DNA from: Viridibacterium sp035456105
Lineage (GTDB): Bacteria > Pseudomonadota > Gammaproteobacteria > Burkholderiales > Rhodocyclaceae
Assembly: GCA_035456105.1 (NCBI GenBank)
Contig: DATIDV010000048.1
Coordinates: forward strand, 186,001 to 250,000
Length of the DNA stretch: 64,000 nt
Direction: 5' to 3'
The notes below the pieces were generated by a model. That model worked only from the letters and a program-made list of their open reading frames with translations. It searched no databases and had not been told where the DNA came from. Position numbers and translations under genes: made by a program. Below, piece after piece: positions 46,726-55,480 of the stretch (its first letter is position 1; the number at the start of each line of letters is the position of its first letter).

Positions 46726-46829
46726 TGGTGAAGTGGGACAGGCGATCAATCGAATTGAGACGCCTGCAATCTTTCATGACCGTGGTAACGCAGTTCGCGA
46801 CACAAGTGAATTGGTAATAGAGGGAATCC

Positions 46830-47660
46830 ATGCATCGAATGCTGAGAACGCTACGCAACGCTATCCCAGGCCCGGCCTTGTTACTGGCATGCCTGTTTGT
46901 GATGTTTTCGGGTCAAGGGCGCGCAGCGCCTGTCGATTACGCGTTGGCTGCTGGAGATGCCATTCGCGTGTCTGTTTATCAGAGTCCGGACCTGACAACA
47001 GAAGCCCGCCTGAGCGAGAACGGCAACATCACCTTTCCGCTGCTGGGTACGGTCAAGCTGGGTGGGCTGGCGATTGTCGACGCCGAGTTGCTGATCGCCA
47101 AGTCTCTGGAGCAACGCGGTTTCGTAAAGCAGCCACAAGTCTCGATCCTCTTGCAGGAGCTGCGCGGCAGTCAGATTGACGTGATCGGGCAGGTGAACAA
47201 GCCTGGTCGCTACCCGCTGGAAACCACCAGCATGCGCCTCTCCAATGCGCTGGCACTGGCTGGGGGCATTTCTCAGACAGGTGCTGACGCCGTTGTAGTG
47301 ACGGGCGTACGTGATGGCAAGCCCTTTCGCCAGGAAGTCGACCTGCTTGCGATGTACGCCGGCGATGGCAACAATGACAGCAACATGCAGATGGCAGGCG
47401 GCGATACGATTTTCGTCAATCGCGCACCGGTGTTCTACATTTACGGGCAGGTGCAAAAACCAGGCGTCTTCCGTCTCGAACGGGACATGTCGCTCATGCA
47501 GGCTGTGGCTGCCGGTGGCGGCCTGACGCCCCGTGGAACGCTTCGCGGTATCAAGGTCAGTCGCCGTGATGCCAGTGGCAAGCTGGCAACTCAATCCTTG
47601 GCGCTGGAGGCCGGACTGCAGGCGAACGACGTGATTGTCGTCGGCGAAAGTCTTTTCTGA
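46830..47660 (+). CDS. epsE: Polysaccharide export outer-membrane protein (Wza/EpsE family)
   Basis: 276 residues. Signal peptide (GPALLLACLFVMFSGQGRAA); the poly-export domain begins VDYALAAGDAIRVSVYQSPDL with ENGNITFPLLGTV, followed by two SLBB domains (IDVIGQVNKPGRYPL and FYIYGQVQKPGVFRL). It forms the outer-membrane exit channel for exopolysaccharide. ATG 46830 has GAGGGA upstream. No lipobox cysteine is evident in the mature N-terminus, as in EpsE rather than classic Wza. The chain-length/tyrosine-kinase partner is not in the window. Confidence 0.92.
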   Translation: MHRMLRTLRNAIPGPALLLACLFVMFSGQGRAAPVDYALAAGDAIRVSVYQSPDLTTEARLSENGNITFPLLGTVKLGGLAIVDAELLIAKSLEQRGFVKQPQVSILLQELRGSQIDVIGQVNKPGRYPLETTSMRLSNALALAGGISQTGADAVVVTGVRDGKPFRQEVDLLAMYAGDGNNDSNMQMAGGDTIFVNRAPVFYIYGQVQKPGVFRLERDMSLMQAVAAGGGLTPRGTLRGIKVSRRDASGKLATQSLALEAGLQANDVIVVGESLF

Positions 47661-47820
47661 GAACCTGTTCGTGATCTTCTGAAGTCGGCGCCATCGTCAC
47701 AAAGTCCGCGGCCTGACGCTTGTCGTAGTCGTGATTTTCGCGTGCAGCAATCGTTGCTGATTGCGCAAGCATCAAAGCACCGAAAAATCCCCATCAGAAT
47801 TAATACTGGAGGTCATTCTC

Positions 47821-47904
47821 ATGCTTTCGTTAAAACCGGCACGGTCGATGCACGCACTGCGGGTCATCGGACCTTCCGATATTTTGTACAGGTTCCGGCC
47901 ATGA
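47821..47904 (+). CDS. 27-residue leader-type small ORF
   Basis: ATG 47821 has GGAGG 8 bases upstream, the best ribosome site in this gap. The 27-codon frame ends TGA at 47902, overlapping the ATG of the next gene (ATGA). The peptide (MLSLKPARSMHALRVIGPSD...) has no known family. The arrangement suggests translational coupling of the following gene. Confidence 0.35.
   Translation: MLSLKPARSMHALRVIGPSDILYRFRP
47838..47852 (+). promoter_or_regulatory. Possible sigma-54 promoter before the small hypothetical gene
   Basis: GGCACGGTCGATGCA keeps GG-N10-GC and the GCACG core, with C for T at the first position and ATGC for TTGC. Weaker than the other three; it would start transcription about 38 bases before 47901. 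Confidence 0.4.
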
Positions 47905-48236
47905 AGCATCCCGACAGACACAAAAGTCAGGCAGTACGAGAGCTTAGTTTCATGTCGCACATGATGCCCGTAACATTTGAAGGCGCGCGCGCCCCTCTGA
48001 CACGACTGGACATCGCGACCCTCGCGGGCGGGGGCACCCGCCATGGTGGTGCCGATGCCGCTATTCAATTCAAGCTGGTAGCGGTAGGCCTGATGAGCGA
48101 GGATCCGCGTACAGGCGGGTTCTACCTCACTCCAAAAGGGTATGGCGTGCTTGAAGAGAACGGCTACTCCTTTGAAGCAAAGCAAGGCTGGCGAATCGAC
48201 CCTGCGCGTGTCGTGCGCTTGTTGCAGAAGCGCTGA
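47901..48236 (+). CDS. Hypothetical protein, possible winged-helix
   Basis: 111 residues, not recognised. The C-terminal half (YLTPKGYGVLEENGYSF) resembles the wing of small winged-helix regulators; a helix with RLDIATLAGGG lies before it. ATG 47901 overlaps the stop of a 27-codon leader frame. It sits between epsE and the convergent nucleotidyltransferase gene and may be a local regulator or EPS accessory protein. Confidence 0.55.
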   Translation: MKHPDRHKSQAVRELSFMSHMMPVTFEGARAPLTRLDIATLAGGGTRHGGADAAIQFKLVAVGLMSEDPRTGGFYLTPKGYGVLEENGYSFEAKQGWRIDPARVVRLLQKR

Positions 48237-48251
48237 TCTGTTCGCCATGTG

Positions 48252-48298
48252 CCGGTCCTGAATTGCCCAGGTTGCGCTTCTGGACAATCCTGGACCGG
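48252..48298. terminator. Imperfect hairpin between convergent genes
   Basis: Nineteen-base arms (from CCGGTCCTGAATTG at 48252 and ending CAATCCTGGACCGG at 48298) with about four mismatches and a 9-base loop. It lies between the + strand gene ending at 48236 and the - strand gene ending at 48353; no T-run is visible. Confidence 0.45.
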
Positions 48299-48352
48299 GG
48301 GACATCAAGGACGCGCTTTCCGCGAGCGCATGTCCGGGTTCGCGACAATCAC

Positions 48353-49456
48353 TTACCTCCCCGCATGACCCCAACGTAGTGGGCAGCGATCATCGCCGAC
48401 GTACTGGGTCTGGCCATTGCGATCAAGGCAGTAGCGGGGGGATACAACCATCTCGTGGAACGTCATGCCTTCACCGATGCTGGTGTATTCGAACAGCACG
48501 CAGCGTGTCAGGGTTGCGCCGTGCCTGATATGACTGCCGTGTCCGATCCAGGCTGGCCCGACAATGGTGGCGCCAGGTTCGATCGTCACGCTGGAGCCCA
48601 GATAGACCGGGCCGGTGATATTCACGAGGTCAAAGTCGATCCTGGTATTGAGCCCCACCCAGACCCCCGGCCGCACTTCCTTGCCGGGCATTTCTATCTG
48701 CGCCACTTCGCCGCGCAGCACGCGTTGCAGTACGGCCCAGAAATCCGTTACGCGCCCGATATCGATCCAGTTGAAGAACCGGTTCTGAGCATAGAACGGC
48801 AAACCCTTCTCCACTAGCAGCGGGAACAACTCGCTGCCAATGTCATAAACCTTGCCGGAAGGAATCAGGTCCAGTACTTCAGGCTCAAAAATGTAGATAC
48901 CGGTACTGGCCTTGGTGGACTTCGCTTCTGCGGCGCTTGGTTTTTCCTGGAAGGACAGAACTTTGCCAGCCTTGTCCGTGACGACTACGCCATAGTTCTT
49001 GACCTCTTCCAGCGGCACGTCGAGTGTCACGACAGATGCGACGGCATTGTTGCTGCGATGCTCATGAAGCGCTGACCCGATGTCGAGATCGACGATGGCG
49101 TCGCCGCACAGCACCAGCGTTGTCTGGTCAAAGAAACCGCTGTTGTCATGGATGCGCTTCATGCCTCCGGCTGATCCGCGAGGCTTCGGCAGGATTTCGC
49201 CATCCTCATAGACGCTCTCGTAGGAGTAGCCGATCTCGACCCCCCAGCGATGGCCGTCGCCAAAGTACTCCTCGATCTTGCGGTGCATGAAGGCCACATT
49301 CAGCATGATCTCCTTCACGCCGTAGCTCGCCAAATGCTCGATGATGTACTCGAGCACCGGCTTGCCGAGGATCGGAATCATGGGCTTGGGAATATCTTTC
49401 GTTAGCGGCCTGACGCGGGTTCCTTGCCCGGCGGCCAGAATCATTGCCTTTGCCAT
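48353..49456 (-). CDS. NDP-sugar pyrophosphorylase (mannose/glucose-1-phosphate type)
   Basis: 367 residues. N-terminal nucleotidyltransferase domain: MAKAMILAAGQGTRVRPLTK, PKPMIPILGKPVLEYI, LCGDAIVDLDIG; C-terminal left-handed beta-helix (YLGSSVTIEPGATIVG, HIRHGATLTRCVLFEY). It makes a nucleotide sugar for polysaccharide synthesis, likely GDP-mannose or a dNDP-glucose; the exact product is not certain. ATG 49456 has AGGAG upstream. It is the last gene of the - strand EPS run, ~120 bases after ugd. Confidence 0.85.
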   Translation of the reverse strand: MAKAMILAAGQGTRVRPLTKDIPKPMIPILGKPVLEYIIEHLASYGVKEIMLNVAFMHRKIEEYFGDGHRWGVEIGYSYESVYEDGEILPKPRGSAGGMKRIHDNSGFFDQTTLVLCGDAIVDLDIGSALHEHRSNNAVASVVTLDVPLEEVKNYGVVVTDKAGKVLSFQEKPSAAEAKSTKASTGIYIFEPEVLDLIPSGKVYDIGSELFPLLVEKGLPFYAQNRFFNWIDIGRVTDFWAVLQRVLRGEVAQIEMPGKEVRPGVWVGLNTRIDFDLVNITGPVYLGSSVTIEPGATIVGPAWIGHGSHIRHGATLTRCVLFEYTSIGEGMTFHEMVVSPRYCLDRNGQTQYVGDDRCPLRWGHAGR

Positions 49457-49577
49457 TTTTTCTCCTGGTTGAAATATCTGAAACCTGCCTGCCGCCCGGA
49501 TCACAGGTGTGCAGCACGCACAATAGTTACGTGATCACCCGAGACAGGCGGGGATACGCATCAATCGCCAGACCGAT

Positions 49578-50921
49578 CTAGGCGAGCGCCGACGTAACGG
49601 GCTTTCTGCCGATCGCGTGATACTCAAACCCGAAGTCCCCAACGACGCGCGGTTGGTACAGGTTGCGGCCGTCGAAGATGACGGGGTGGCGTAGCTTGTC
49701 CTTGATGCGCAAGAAGTCGGGACTACGGAACTCCTTCCACTCTGTAACAATGACAAGTGCATCTGCGCCCTCCAGCGCATTCTCGGGATTGCCTGCATAG
49801 CTCAGGGACGGGCGCTCGCCCAGCACGCGCCTGGCCTCAGTCATGGCGACCGGGTCATACGCGCTAATCGTCGCGCCGCGATCAAGCAAGGCTTCGATTA
49901 GTACGAGGCTTGGCGCTTCGCGCATGTCATCCGTGTCGGGCTTGAATGCAAGTCCCCACAAGGCAAAGTGATGACCACGCAGGTCTTCGCCGAAGCGGCG
50001 CACCAGCTTGTCCTCGAGCACGTGCTTCTGCTGATCGTTTGCCGCCTCCACGGCGGTCAGGACTTTCAGCTCGTTGCCGTTGTCTTCTCCAGTACGGATC
50101 AACGCTTTCACGTCCTTGGGGAAACACGAACCACCATAGCCGCAACCGGCGTACAGGAAGCTGTAACCGATGCGCGGGTCAGAGCCAATGCCCTGGCGTA
50201 CCAGTTCGATATCCGCACCGAGCTTTTCAGCAAGCAGAGCCAACTCGTTCATGAAGGAGATGCGCGTTGCCAGCATTGCGTTGGCTGCGTACTTGGTCAG
50301 CTCCGCGCTGCGCAAATCCATCACCAGCAACTTGTCGCGATTGCGTTGAAAGGGCGCGTACAGGGCGCGCATCAAGTGAATGGCCTGAGCGTCTTCTGCA
50401 CCTATGACGATGCGATCCGGCTTCATGAAGTCATCAACGGCAGCGCCTTCCTTCAGAAACTCCGGATTGGACACAACGGAGAAGGGCGTATCGACGCCAC
50501 GTTTGGCCAGTTCGTCGGCGATCGCGGCGCGCACCTTGTCAGCAGTGCCGACGGGCACGGTGCTCTTGTCCACTACGACCTTGTAATCCGTCATCAGCCG
50601 ACCGATGTTGCGCGCGGCAGCAAGCACGTACTGCAGGTCGGCCGAGCCGTCCTCGTCAGGCGGCGTGCCGACGGCGATGAACTGGATATCGCCGAAGCGC
50701 ACAGCCTCGTTCACGTCGGTCGTGAAGTGCAGGCGATGGGCCGCGACATTACGCGCAACGACCCCATCGAGATCTGGCTCATGGATCGGAATCTCGCCCT
50801 TCTTGAGTCGTTCGATCTTGCTCGCATCCAGATCGAGACAAAGTACGTCATTCCCCATTTCGGCCAGACAAGCCCCCGAAACGAGACCTACATAACCAGT
50901 GCCAATTACGGTGATTTTCAT
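49578..50921 (-). CDS. ugd: UDP-glucose 6-dehydrogenase
   Basis: Oxidises UDP-glucose to UDP-glucuronate. 447 residues. NAD-binding MKITVIGTGYVGLVSGACLA; catalytic cysteine in YAGCGYGGSCFPKDVKAL; C-terminal GLAFKPDTDDMREAPSL. ATG 50921 overlaps the stop of the preceding acyltransferase gene (ATGA). This implies a uronic acid in the exopolysaccharide. Confidence 0.97.
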   Translation of the reverse strand: MKITVIGTGYVGLVSGACLAEMGNDVLCLDLDASKIERLKKGEIPIHEPDLDGVVARNVAAHRLHFTTDVNEAVRFGDIQFIAVGTPPDEDGSADLQYVLAAARNIGRLMTDYKVVVDKSTVPVGTADKVRAAIADELAKRGVDTPFSVVSNPEFLKEGAAVDDFMKPDRIVIGAEDAQAIHLMRALYAPFQRNRDKLLVMDLRSAELTKYAANAMLATRISFMNELALLAEKLGADIELVRQGIGSDPRIGYSFLYAGCGYGGSCFPKDVKALIRTGEDNGNELKVLTAVEAANDQQKHVLEDKLVRRFGEDLRGHHFALWGLAFKPDTDDMREAPSLVLIEALLDRGATISAYDPVAMTEARRVLGERPSLSYAGNPENALEGADALVIVTEWKEFRSPDFLRIKDKLRHPVIFDGRNLYQPRVVGDFGFEYHAIGRKPVTSALA

Positions 50922-51973
50922 GATGTGCTCTTTGTAGTGGGCGGGCTTGACAGGGATGTTTGGGCGAAGAGGTGCGAGAAGAGCTGGAACACGCGCAGGC
51001 GCACGGCCTCGAGCAGCATGGCGGCGAGCAGCGACAGGAGCAGCAGATTGACCAGCACCAAGGGCGAATAGCGCGGCGCGAACACCAGGGTCTGGGCGTA
51101 GTAGTAGCAAAGGAAGCTATGCACCAGCCAGACGGGGAGGCTGTAGCGACCGACCAGTTGGATGGCAGCGTCGGCCTTGCGACCTGCGGGGCGCAGGCCT
51201 GTGCATAGCCACGCAAACAGCGGCGTGGCCAGTACCAGCCCTGCCTTGTCCAGCCCAAGCCAGAGTGACAACACGAGACCCGCCGCGAGCAGCAAGCGCA
51301 TAGGCCTGGCCATCTGCGCGAGGGAGCAGGGCAGGGCAGTACCACGCACCATCATGCCGGCCACGAAAGGCCATTGCCAGTAAGCCAGTCCCGTCAGCGA
51401 AATACCGCGCGTATCCAGGTGGCGACCCAGCAGGATCGCCCCGGCCACGAACAGCAGCAGGCTGGCAGAGGCCAGCACTGCCGGGCGCAGGAGGGCCCGC
51501 AACAGCAGCGGACTGGCCAGCACCAGAAGCAGATAGGGCTCAACGAACCACCACTCGCCGTTGTAGGTGCTGGAAATGCCAAGCAGATTGGGCAGCAACA
51601 CTGAAGGTGCCGGGTTGAAGCGTTGCGCCTCACTGTCGAATGCGCGCAACTCGGGGAACCAGAGTATCCCGATGGGCATCAGGCAAGCGAAGTAGAACCA
51701 GTACTGGGACATGAAGCGCCAGGCGCGTGACAGTCCGCTGCGCCAGTCGGTTTGCGCACTGCAGGCGATGCCATAGCCGGACAGGAACAGGAAGAGCGGC
51801 ACGCAGATTTTGCCAAATTGTGCCAAGGTGCCTTCGAAGTCCACCCCCGGCCACAGGGGAATGTAAGTCGCGGGCGGCAGGATGCGTTCGGGGAAAGCGA
51901 ACAGGTGGTGGCACATCATCAACACCACTGCGATGCCCTTCAACCAGTTCGTGTCGTCCCTGCTCAGTTGCAT
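50918..51973 (-). CDS. Acyltransferase-3 family membrane protein (AT3, copy 1)
   Basis: 351 residues, about ten transmembrane helices. The AT3 start motif DDTNWLKGIAVVLMMCHHLFAF contains the conserved catalytic-type histidine; LFLFLSGYG follows. Family members O-acylate sugars of surface polysaccharides across the inner membrane. It overlaps the upstream AT3 gene by 10 bases and ugd by 4. The acyl group and target sugar are unknown. Confidence 0.85.
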   Translation of the reverse strand: MQLSRDDTNWLKGIAVVLMMCHHLFAFPERILPPATYIPLWPGVDFEGTLAQFGKICVPLFLFLSGYGIACSAQTDWRSGLSRAWRFMSQYWFYFACLMPIGILWFPELRAFDSEAQRFNPAPSVLLPNLLGISSTYNGEWWFVEPYLLLVLASPLLLRALLRPAVLASASLLLFVAGAILLGRHLDTRGISLTGLAYWQWPFVAGMMVRGTALPCSLAQMARPMRLLLAAGLVLSLWLGLDKAGLVLATPLFAWLCTGLRPAGRKADAAIQLVGRYSLPVWLVHSFLCYYYAQTLVFAPRYSPLVLVNLLLLSLLAAMLLEAVRLRVFQLFSHLFAQTSLSSPPTTKSTS

Positions 51974-53163
51974 ACCCGTTCCTTCATGCGTCTTCCTTTG
52001 CTTGCCGCGCGATCAAATACCTGCGGCAGCAAATAGCGCAGTGTCATGCCGATCGGCGCGGCGGCCGCTATCGCCAGCAGGCTCGAGACAAGCATCCAGA
52101 CGGGAGATTGCAGATCAGTGGGGCTGATGTGGAATGCCAGTTGCGCGAAGCCGCTCGCAAAGTTCATCACCAGGACATGACTGGGAAAGATCACCAGCGT
52201 GTTGCGCGACAACCAGGTGGTGAGCCGGTTCGGTGGGCACTGCGATGCAAGCAGCGTGGTCAGGGCAATCCCGCTGGCAGCAGTTGCGACGTATAGCAAG
52301 GGCTGAGGGCCAAAGAAGGTCATGTTCAGGTCCACCCTTCCCATGTGCAGGGCCAGGGAGACGAACACGGTAGCGAGCAGCACGACCGCCAGCGCGCGCG
52401 CAGGCCAGCGCCAGTGCAAGGGGTTCAGTGCCTGTGCCCATGTCTGGCTGCGCAACCAGCACCCTGCCGCAACAAAGGCCATGGCCACCCATGCAATGTC
52501 CAGTCCCCAGGGCAGGCGGCCGTCAATGGTGTTCATCACTTGAATGGCAAGCACTGCGCTTGTCAAACCGGCGATGGCTGCCGGTCCTGCGCTCAGCCAG
52601 CGGCGCAGCGCTGCGTACAGCAGCAGGGTGGTGAACAGGCAGGGCAGGAACCACAGCGCCGGGTTCACAATCAGGTCAGAGCCCAGGCCACTGACGAGGC
52701 CGGACAGGGGGGCGCTCCACGATATGCCAGCGAACTTGGCGGCGCGATTGCCAAGGTCACGGGTGATCAACCAGTAAGCCCAGGACAGCGCGAAAAACAA
52801 CAGGTATGGCAGCAACAGGTCCCTGGCCAGTCTGCGCAGTTGTTGGCTCAGTGGTTCCTGGACGCGTGCCTCGCTTAGCAGGTAGCCCGATATGAAGAAG
52901 AACAGCGGCATGTGGAAGGCGTAGACCAATACCGCCATCAGCGGCGGTACGCCACTGGCATGCCCAAGAACGACCAGCACAATGCCGATGGCCTTGGCGT
53001 TATCCACCGTAGCAATGCGCTCACCGTGCGCACGCGCGCCGGCGGCCTTGATGGGAGCCTCCTCGGGCGCGCCGAGCATGTCGCGCGTTGCTGGTCGCAT
53101 CGCTTGCGGGCCCATCATGCGCTCGTGGACGCTTGAGCGTCCCCCATGTGTACGCATTCGCAC
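51964..53163 (-). CDS. Acyltransferase-3 family membrane protein (AT3, copy 2)
   Basis: 399 residues as an open frame; translation could begin at an internal Met up to ~30 residues in. The AT3 core is RIATVDNAKAIGIVLVVLGH with histidine, then YAFHMPLFFFISGYLL. About ten transmembrane segments. The sequence resembles fucose 4-O-acetylase-like enzymes (WcaK/OatB-like AT3), so acetylation of an EPS sugar is plausible. It overlaps the next AT3 gene by 10 bases. Confidence 0.83.
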   Translation of the reverse strand: MRMRTHGGRSSVHERMMGPQAMRPATRDMLGAPEEAPIKAAGARAHGERIATVDNAKAIGIVLVVLGHASGVPPLMAVLVYAFHMPLFFFISGYLLSEARVQEPLSQQLRRLARDLLLPYLLFFALSWAYWLITRDLGNRAAKFAGISWSAPLSGLVSGLGSDLIVNPALWFLPCLFTTLLLYAALRRWLSAGPAAIAGLTSAVLAIQVMNTIDGRLPWGLDIAWVAMAFVAAGCWLRSQTWAQALNPLHWRWPARALAVVLLATVFVSLALHMGRVDLNMTFFGPQPLLYVATAASGIALTTLLASQCPPNRLTTWLSRNTLVIFPSHVLVMNFASGFAQLAFHISPTDLQSPVWMLVSSLLAIAAAAPIGMTLRYLLPQVFDRAASKGRRMKERVCN

Positions 53164-53184
53164 CTTGCTGGGCCAGCGAAGAAC

Positions 53185-54210
53185 CTAGAGCCGGACTGCA
53201 TGTGTTTCTCCGTGTGCTGCGTAGCGTTGTCGGATGATGTGTGCGGCCGTCAGTCTGACGCGGGCAAGTGCCAGCATCGATACCAGCGAGGCGCCAAAAA
53301 CCACTAACGTGGCAAACAGAGGGCCTGTTGAATGCGGCAGCACGTCAGTCGGGAGCGGGAGCTTGGCGTAGATCAGCATCCACAGTGGGTGCACGATGTA
53401 GATGCCGAGCGTGTGTTGGCGCCCCCAATCTGAGAGTCGGCCGGAAATTGCGGTGGCGTGATTGCGAGCCAACGCAATGATGCCTGCCGCCATGGGTAAA
53501 GTGCCAAGCAGGAACTGGTGGCTGAACGGGGATGCATTGGCATAGTGCTGTAGCAGCAGCGCTTCGAGGATCTGGAGCGAGGCGCCGCCGAGGGCAAGTG
53601 CCAAGGCGCTGCGATCCGTGAGTGCCGGGCCACGCGCCAGCGTCATGCCCAGATACAGACAGGGCAGCGACAACAAATGACGGAAGAATGAAAACGTGCC
53701 TTCCAGACCATGCCCGGGCGGCAGGACCACGCTGTAGGAGCCGGACAGCAAGGCCAGCAGGATCAGCAGGGCCGACACAGGCATCAGCACGCGTGCAGAA
53801 GACGTTATTGCTGTTTGCAGCAACAGCAAGCCCAGAATGAAGGCGCTGATGAACCACAGATGGAAGTAGCTGCCGCTGCGCAGGAAATCGAAAGAGAACA
53901 CTTGCTGCAAGGCGCTCTCGAAGCCGCGGCTGATGATCAACACCGGGAGGTACAGCAACGAGGCCAAAAGCAGCAGGCGTATCAAGCGTGGAACCAGCAG
54001 GGCGATGCGCGAAGGCATCTGCGATGGATCGCTGCCAAGGTGCAGGCCGGTCAGGATGAAGAAGAACGGCACGGCCCAACGCATCTCCACGCGAGCCAGG
54101 TTCCAGGAGTAACTCAGCGTATCGATACTGCCAACGTGCAGGCCCACCACGCACAATGCGGCAAGCAGTCGCATGGCATCAAGGGTGTGATTTCGCGAGT
54201 CGTTGTGCAT
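53185..54210 (-). CDS. Acyltransferase-3 family membrane protein (AT3, copy 3)
   Basis: 341 residues. NHTLDAMRLLAALCVVGLH is the AT3 start helix with histidine, then WAVPFFFILTGLHLG; about ten transmembrane helices, ending in a basic tail. Separated by 19 bases from the flippase gene upstream. Predicted sugar O-acyltransferase at the inner membrane. Confidence 0.83.
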   Translation of the reverse strand: MHNDSRNHTLDAMRLLAALCVVGLHVGSIDTLSYSWNLARVEMRWAVPFFFILTGLHLGSDPSQMPSRIALLVPRLIRLLLLASLLYLPVLIISRGFESALQQVFSFDFLRSGSYFHLWFISAFILGLLLLQTAITSSARVLMPVSALLILLALLSGSYSVVLPPGHGLEGTFSFFRHLLSLPCLYLGMTLARGPALTDRSALALALGGASLQILEALLLQHYANASPFSHQFLLGTLPMAAGIIALARNHATAISGRLSDWGRQHTLGIYIVHPLWMLIYAKLPLPTDVLPHSTGPLFATLVVFGASLVSMLALARVRLTAAHIIRQRYAAHGETHAVRL

Positions 54211-54229
54211 GGTGTGAGTCGTGTGGGCG

Positions 54230-55480
54230 CTATGCGGCAGGCCGACGATCCAGAAGATAGAACGCAGGCAGTCCGAGGCTGGATGCGATGAAGATCAGCA
54301 CGGCAGGTTGCCAGGGCGAATCCGTATGCATCATCAGCATGAAAGCGCCTGCGATGGCAAAGCCAAGCATGGTCATGGCGTGTGAGCTGAACAATGCGGT
54401 AAAGCGCGATTCGGCGAGCGCCTCGGTCATCTTCAACAGACGTACGACATGCGGCACGAAGGCAATGCATAGCGCGAAGGCGGAATAGTCGACACGCAAG
54501 GGCGCTGCGAGCCCGAAGCGCGCCAGGATCACCCACAGCAGAAGCATGCCCAACACGGCCAGCACGTAAGCGGCCGACGTAATCACATTCATCCAGGTTC
54601 GCATACGCTGGCTAACCGATCCGGCGATCAGGCGCGGGTACAGTATCTGGTTGACGCCTTGCACCAGGGTCAGCGCGCGATCACAGAAAGACCAGATGAT
54701 TGCCAATGAGGCCATGCCACCTGGAGGCAGTAGATAGCCACTGGCCAGCACGAAGCCGCGGAAGCTGAGTATCTGCAGCAGGGAATGGCCGTAGGCGCGC
54801 AGGGCGTAGCTACTGCCGATAGAGCGCGTGCTGGTACTGCCGGAAATGTCGGTGGCATCTTCGCGCGCGGGGGACTGTGCTACGTCGGTAGCGGCCCCGG
54901 CGACATTGCGCGGCAGGCTGTAAAAATAGAAAAGCAACTTGGCCAGCGCTGCACCGACGTACAGATAACCCACATCACGCGCGCCGTTTGGCATGACGAT
55001 GGCTACCAGTACCAACAACACCACGTTGTGCAGCAACTCACCGAGGGCGAAGGTGCGAAAGGCATCGCGACCCAGTGATACCCCTGTCAGCAAAGTGCCG
55101 AACGTGGCGGTGGCCGCTAGCATCAGCAGCAGCACGCCGTCGTAATCTGACAGCTGGGCGATCACCAATGCCGCAATCGCCAACAGCGCAAGCTGAAGGG
55201 CATGCGGCATGAGCATTTGGCGAATCACCTTTGGCGCTGGCTCGCCGGTGGCCAGGCGGCGCACGATATCGTTGTAGAGCCCGAAGGACACGACCGAAAC
55301 GAGAATCTGCGCCAGATTCCAGTTCAGGAAAAAGGTGGCGTACCCGGCACTACCGAGCCCCCGTGTAAGCAATAGCGTGGTGGCAAAAAACAGCCCTGCA
55401 CCGAGCACCTGGCGCATCGCATTCGATGCGAAGCGTCCGGCCAGGCCGTTCGTGGCCGTCTGCAATTGCTTATGCCGCAT
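54230..55480 (-). CDS. Polysaccharide flippase (Wzx-like)
   Basis: 416 residues, about twelve hydrophobic segments without other domains. It opens RFASNAMRQVLGAGLFFATT and carries GLYNDIVRRLATGEP and ILYPRLIAG, consistent with the MATE-related polysaccharide exporter fold. It probably flips the lipid-linked EPS repeat unit to the periplasm. ATG 55480 has a strong GGGGGAG ribosome site; it overlaps the upstream GT4 gene by 11 bases. Confidence 0.75.
   Translation of the reverse strand: MRHKQLQTATNGLAGRFASNAMRQVLGAGLFFATTLLLTRGLGSAGYATFFLNWNLAQILVSVVSFGLYNDIVRRLATGEPAPKVIRQMLMPHALQLALLAIAALVIAQLSDYDGVLLLMLAATATFGTLLTGVSLGRDAFRTFALGELLHNVVLLVLVAIVMPNGARDVGYLYVGAALAKLLFYFYSLPRNVAGAATDVAQSPAREDATDISGSTSTRSIGSSYALRAYGHSLLQILSFRGFVLASGYLLPPGGMASLAIIWSFCDRALTLVQGVNQILYPRLIAGSVSQRMRTWMNVITSAAYVLAVLGMLLLWVILARFGLAAPLRVDYSAFALCIAFVPHVVRLLKMTEALAESRFTALFSSHAMTMLGFAIAGAFMLMMHTDSPWQPAVLIFIASSLGLPAFYLLDRRPAA

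Larger units (their letters stand above)
45968..46829 (+). other. 862-base regulatory gap between epsL and epsE
   Basis: No convincing large gene. It is A+T-rich in its middle (46230-46290). It contains a nested inverted repeat (46293-46335), a possible 59-codon gene (46350-46529) and a sigma-54 site (46710-46725). Such length and A+T content suit a promoter with distant activator and IHF sites. Confidence 0.6.

Noticed and set aside
49968..51071. 367-codon + strand frame across ugd
   Set aside because: Antisense shadow of ugd and the AT3 gene; no recognisable product.
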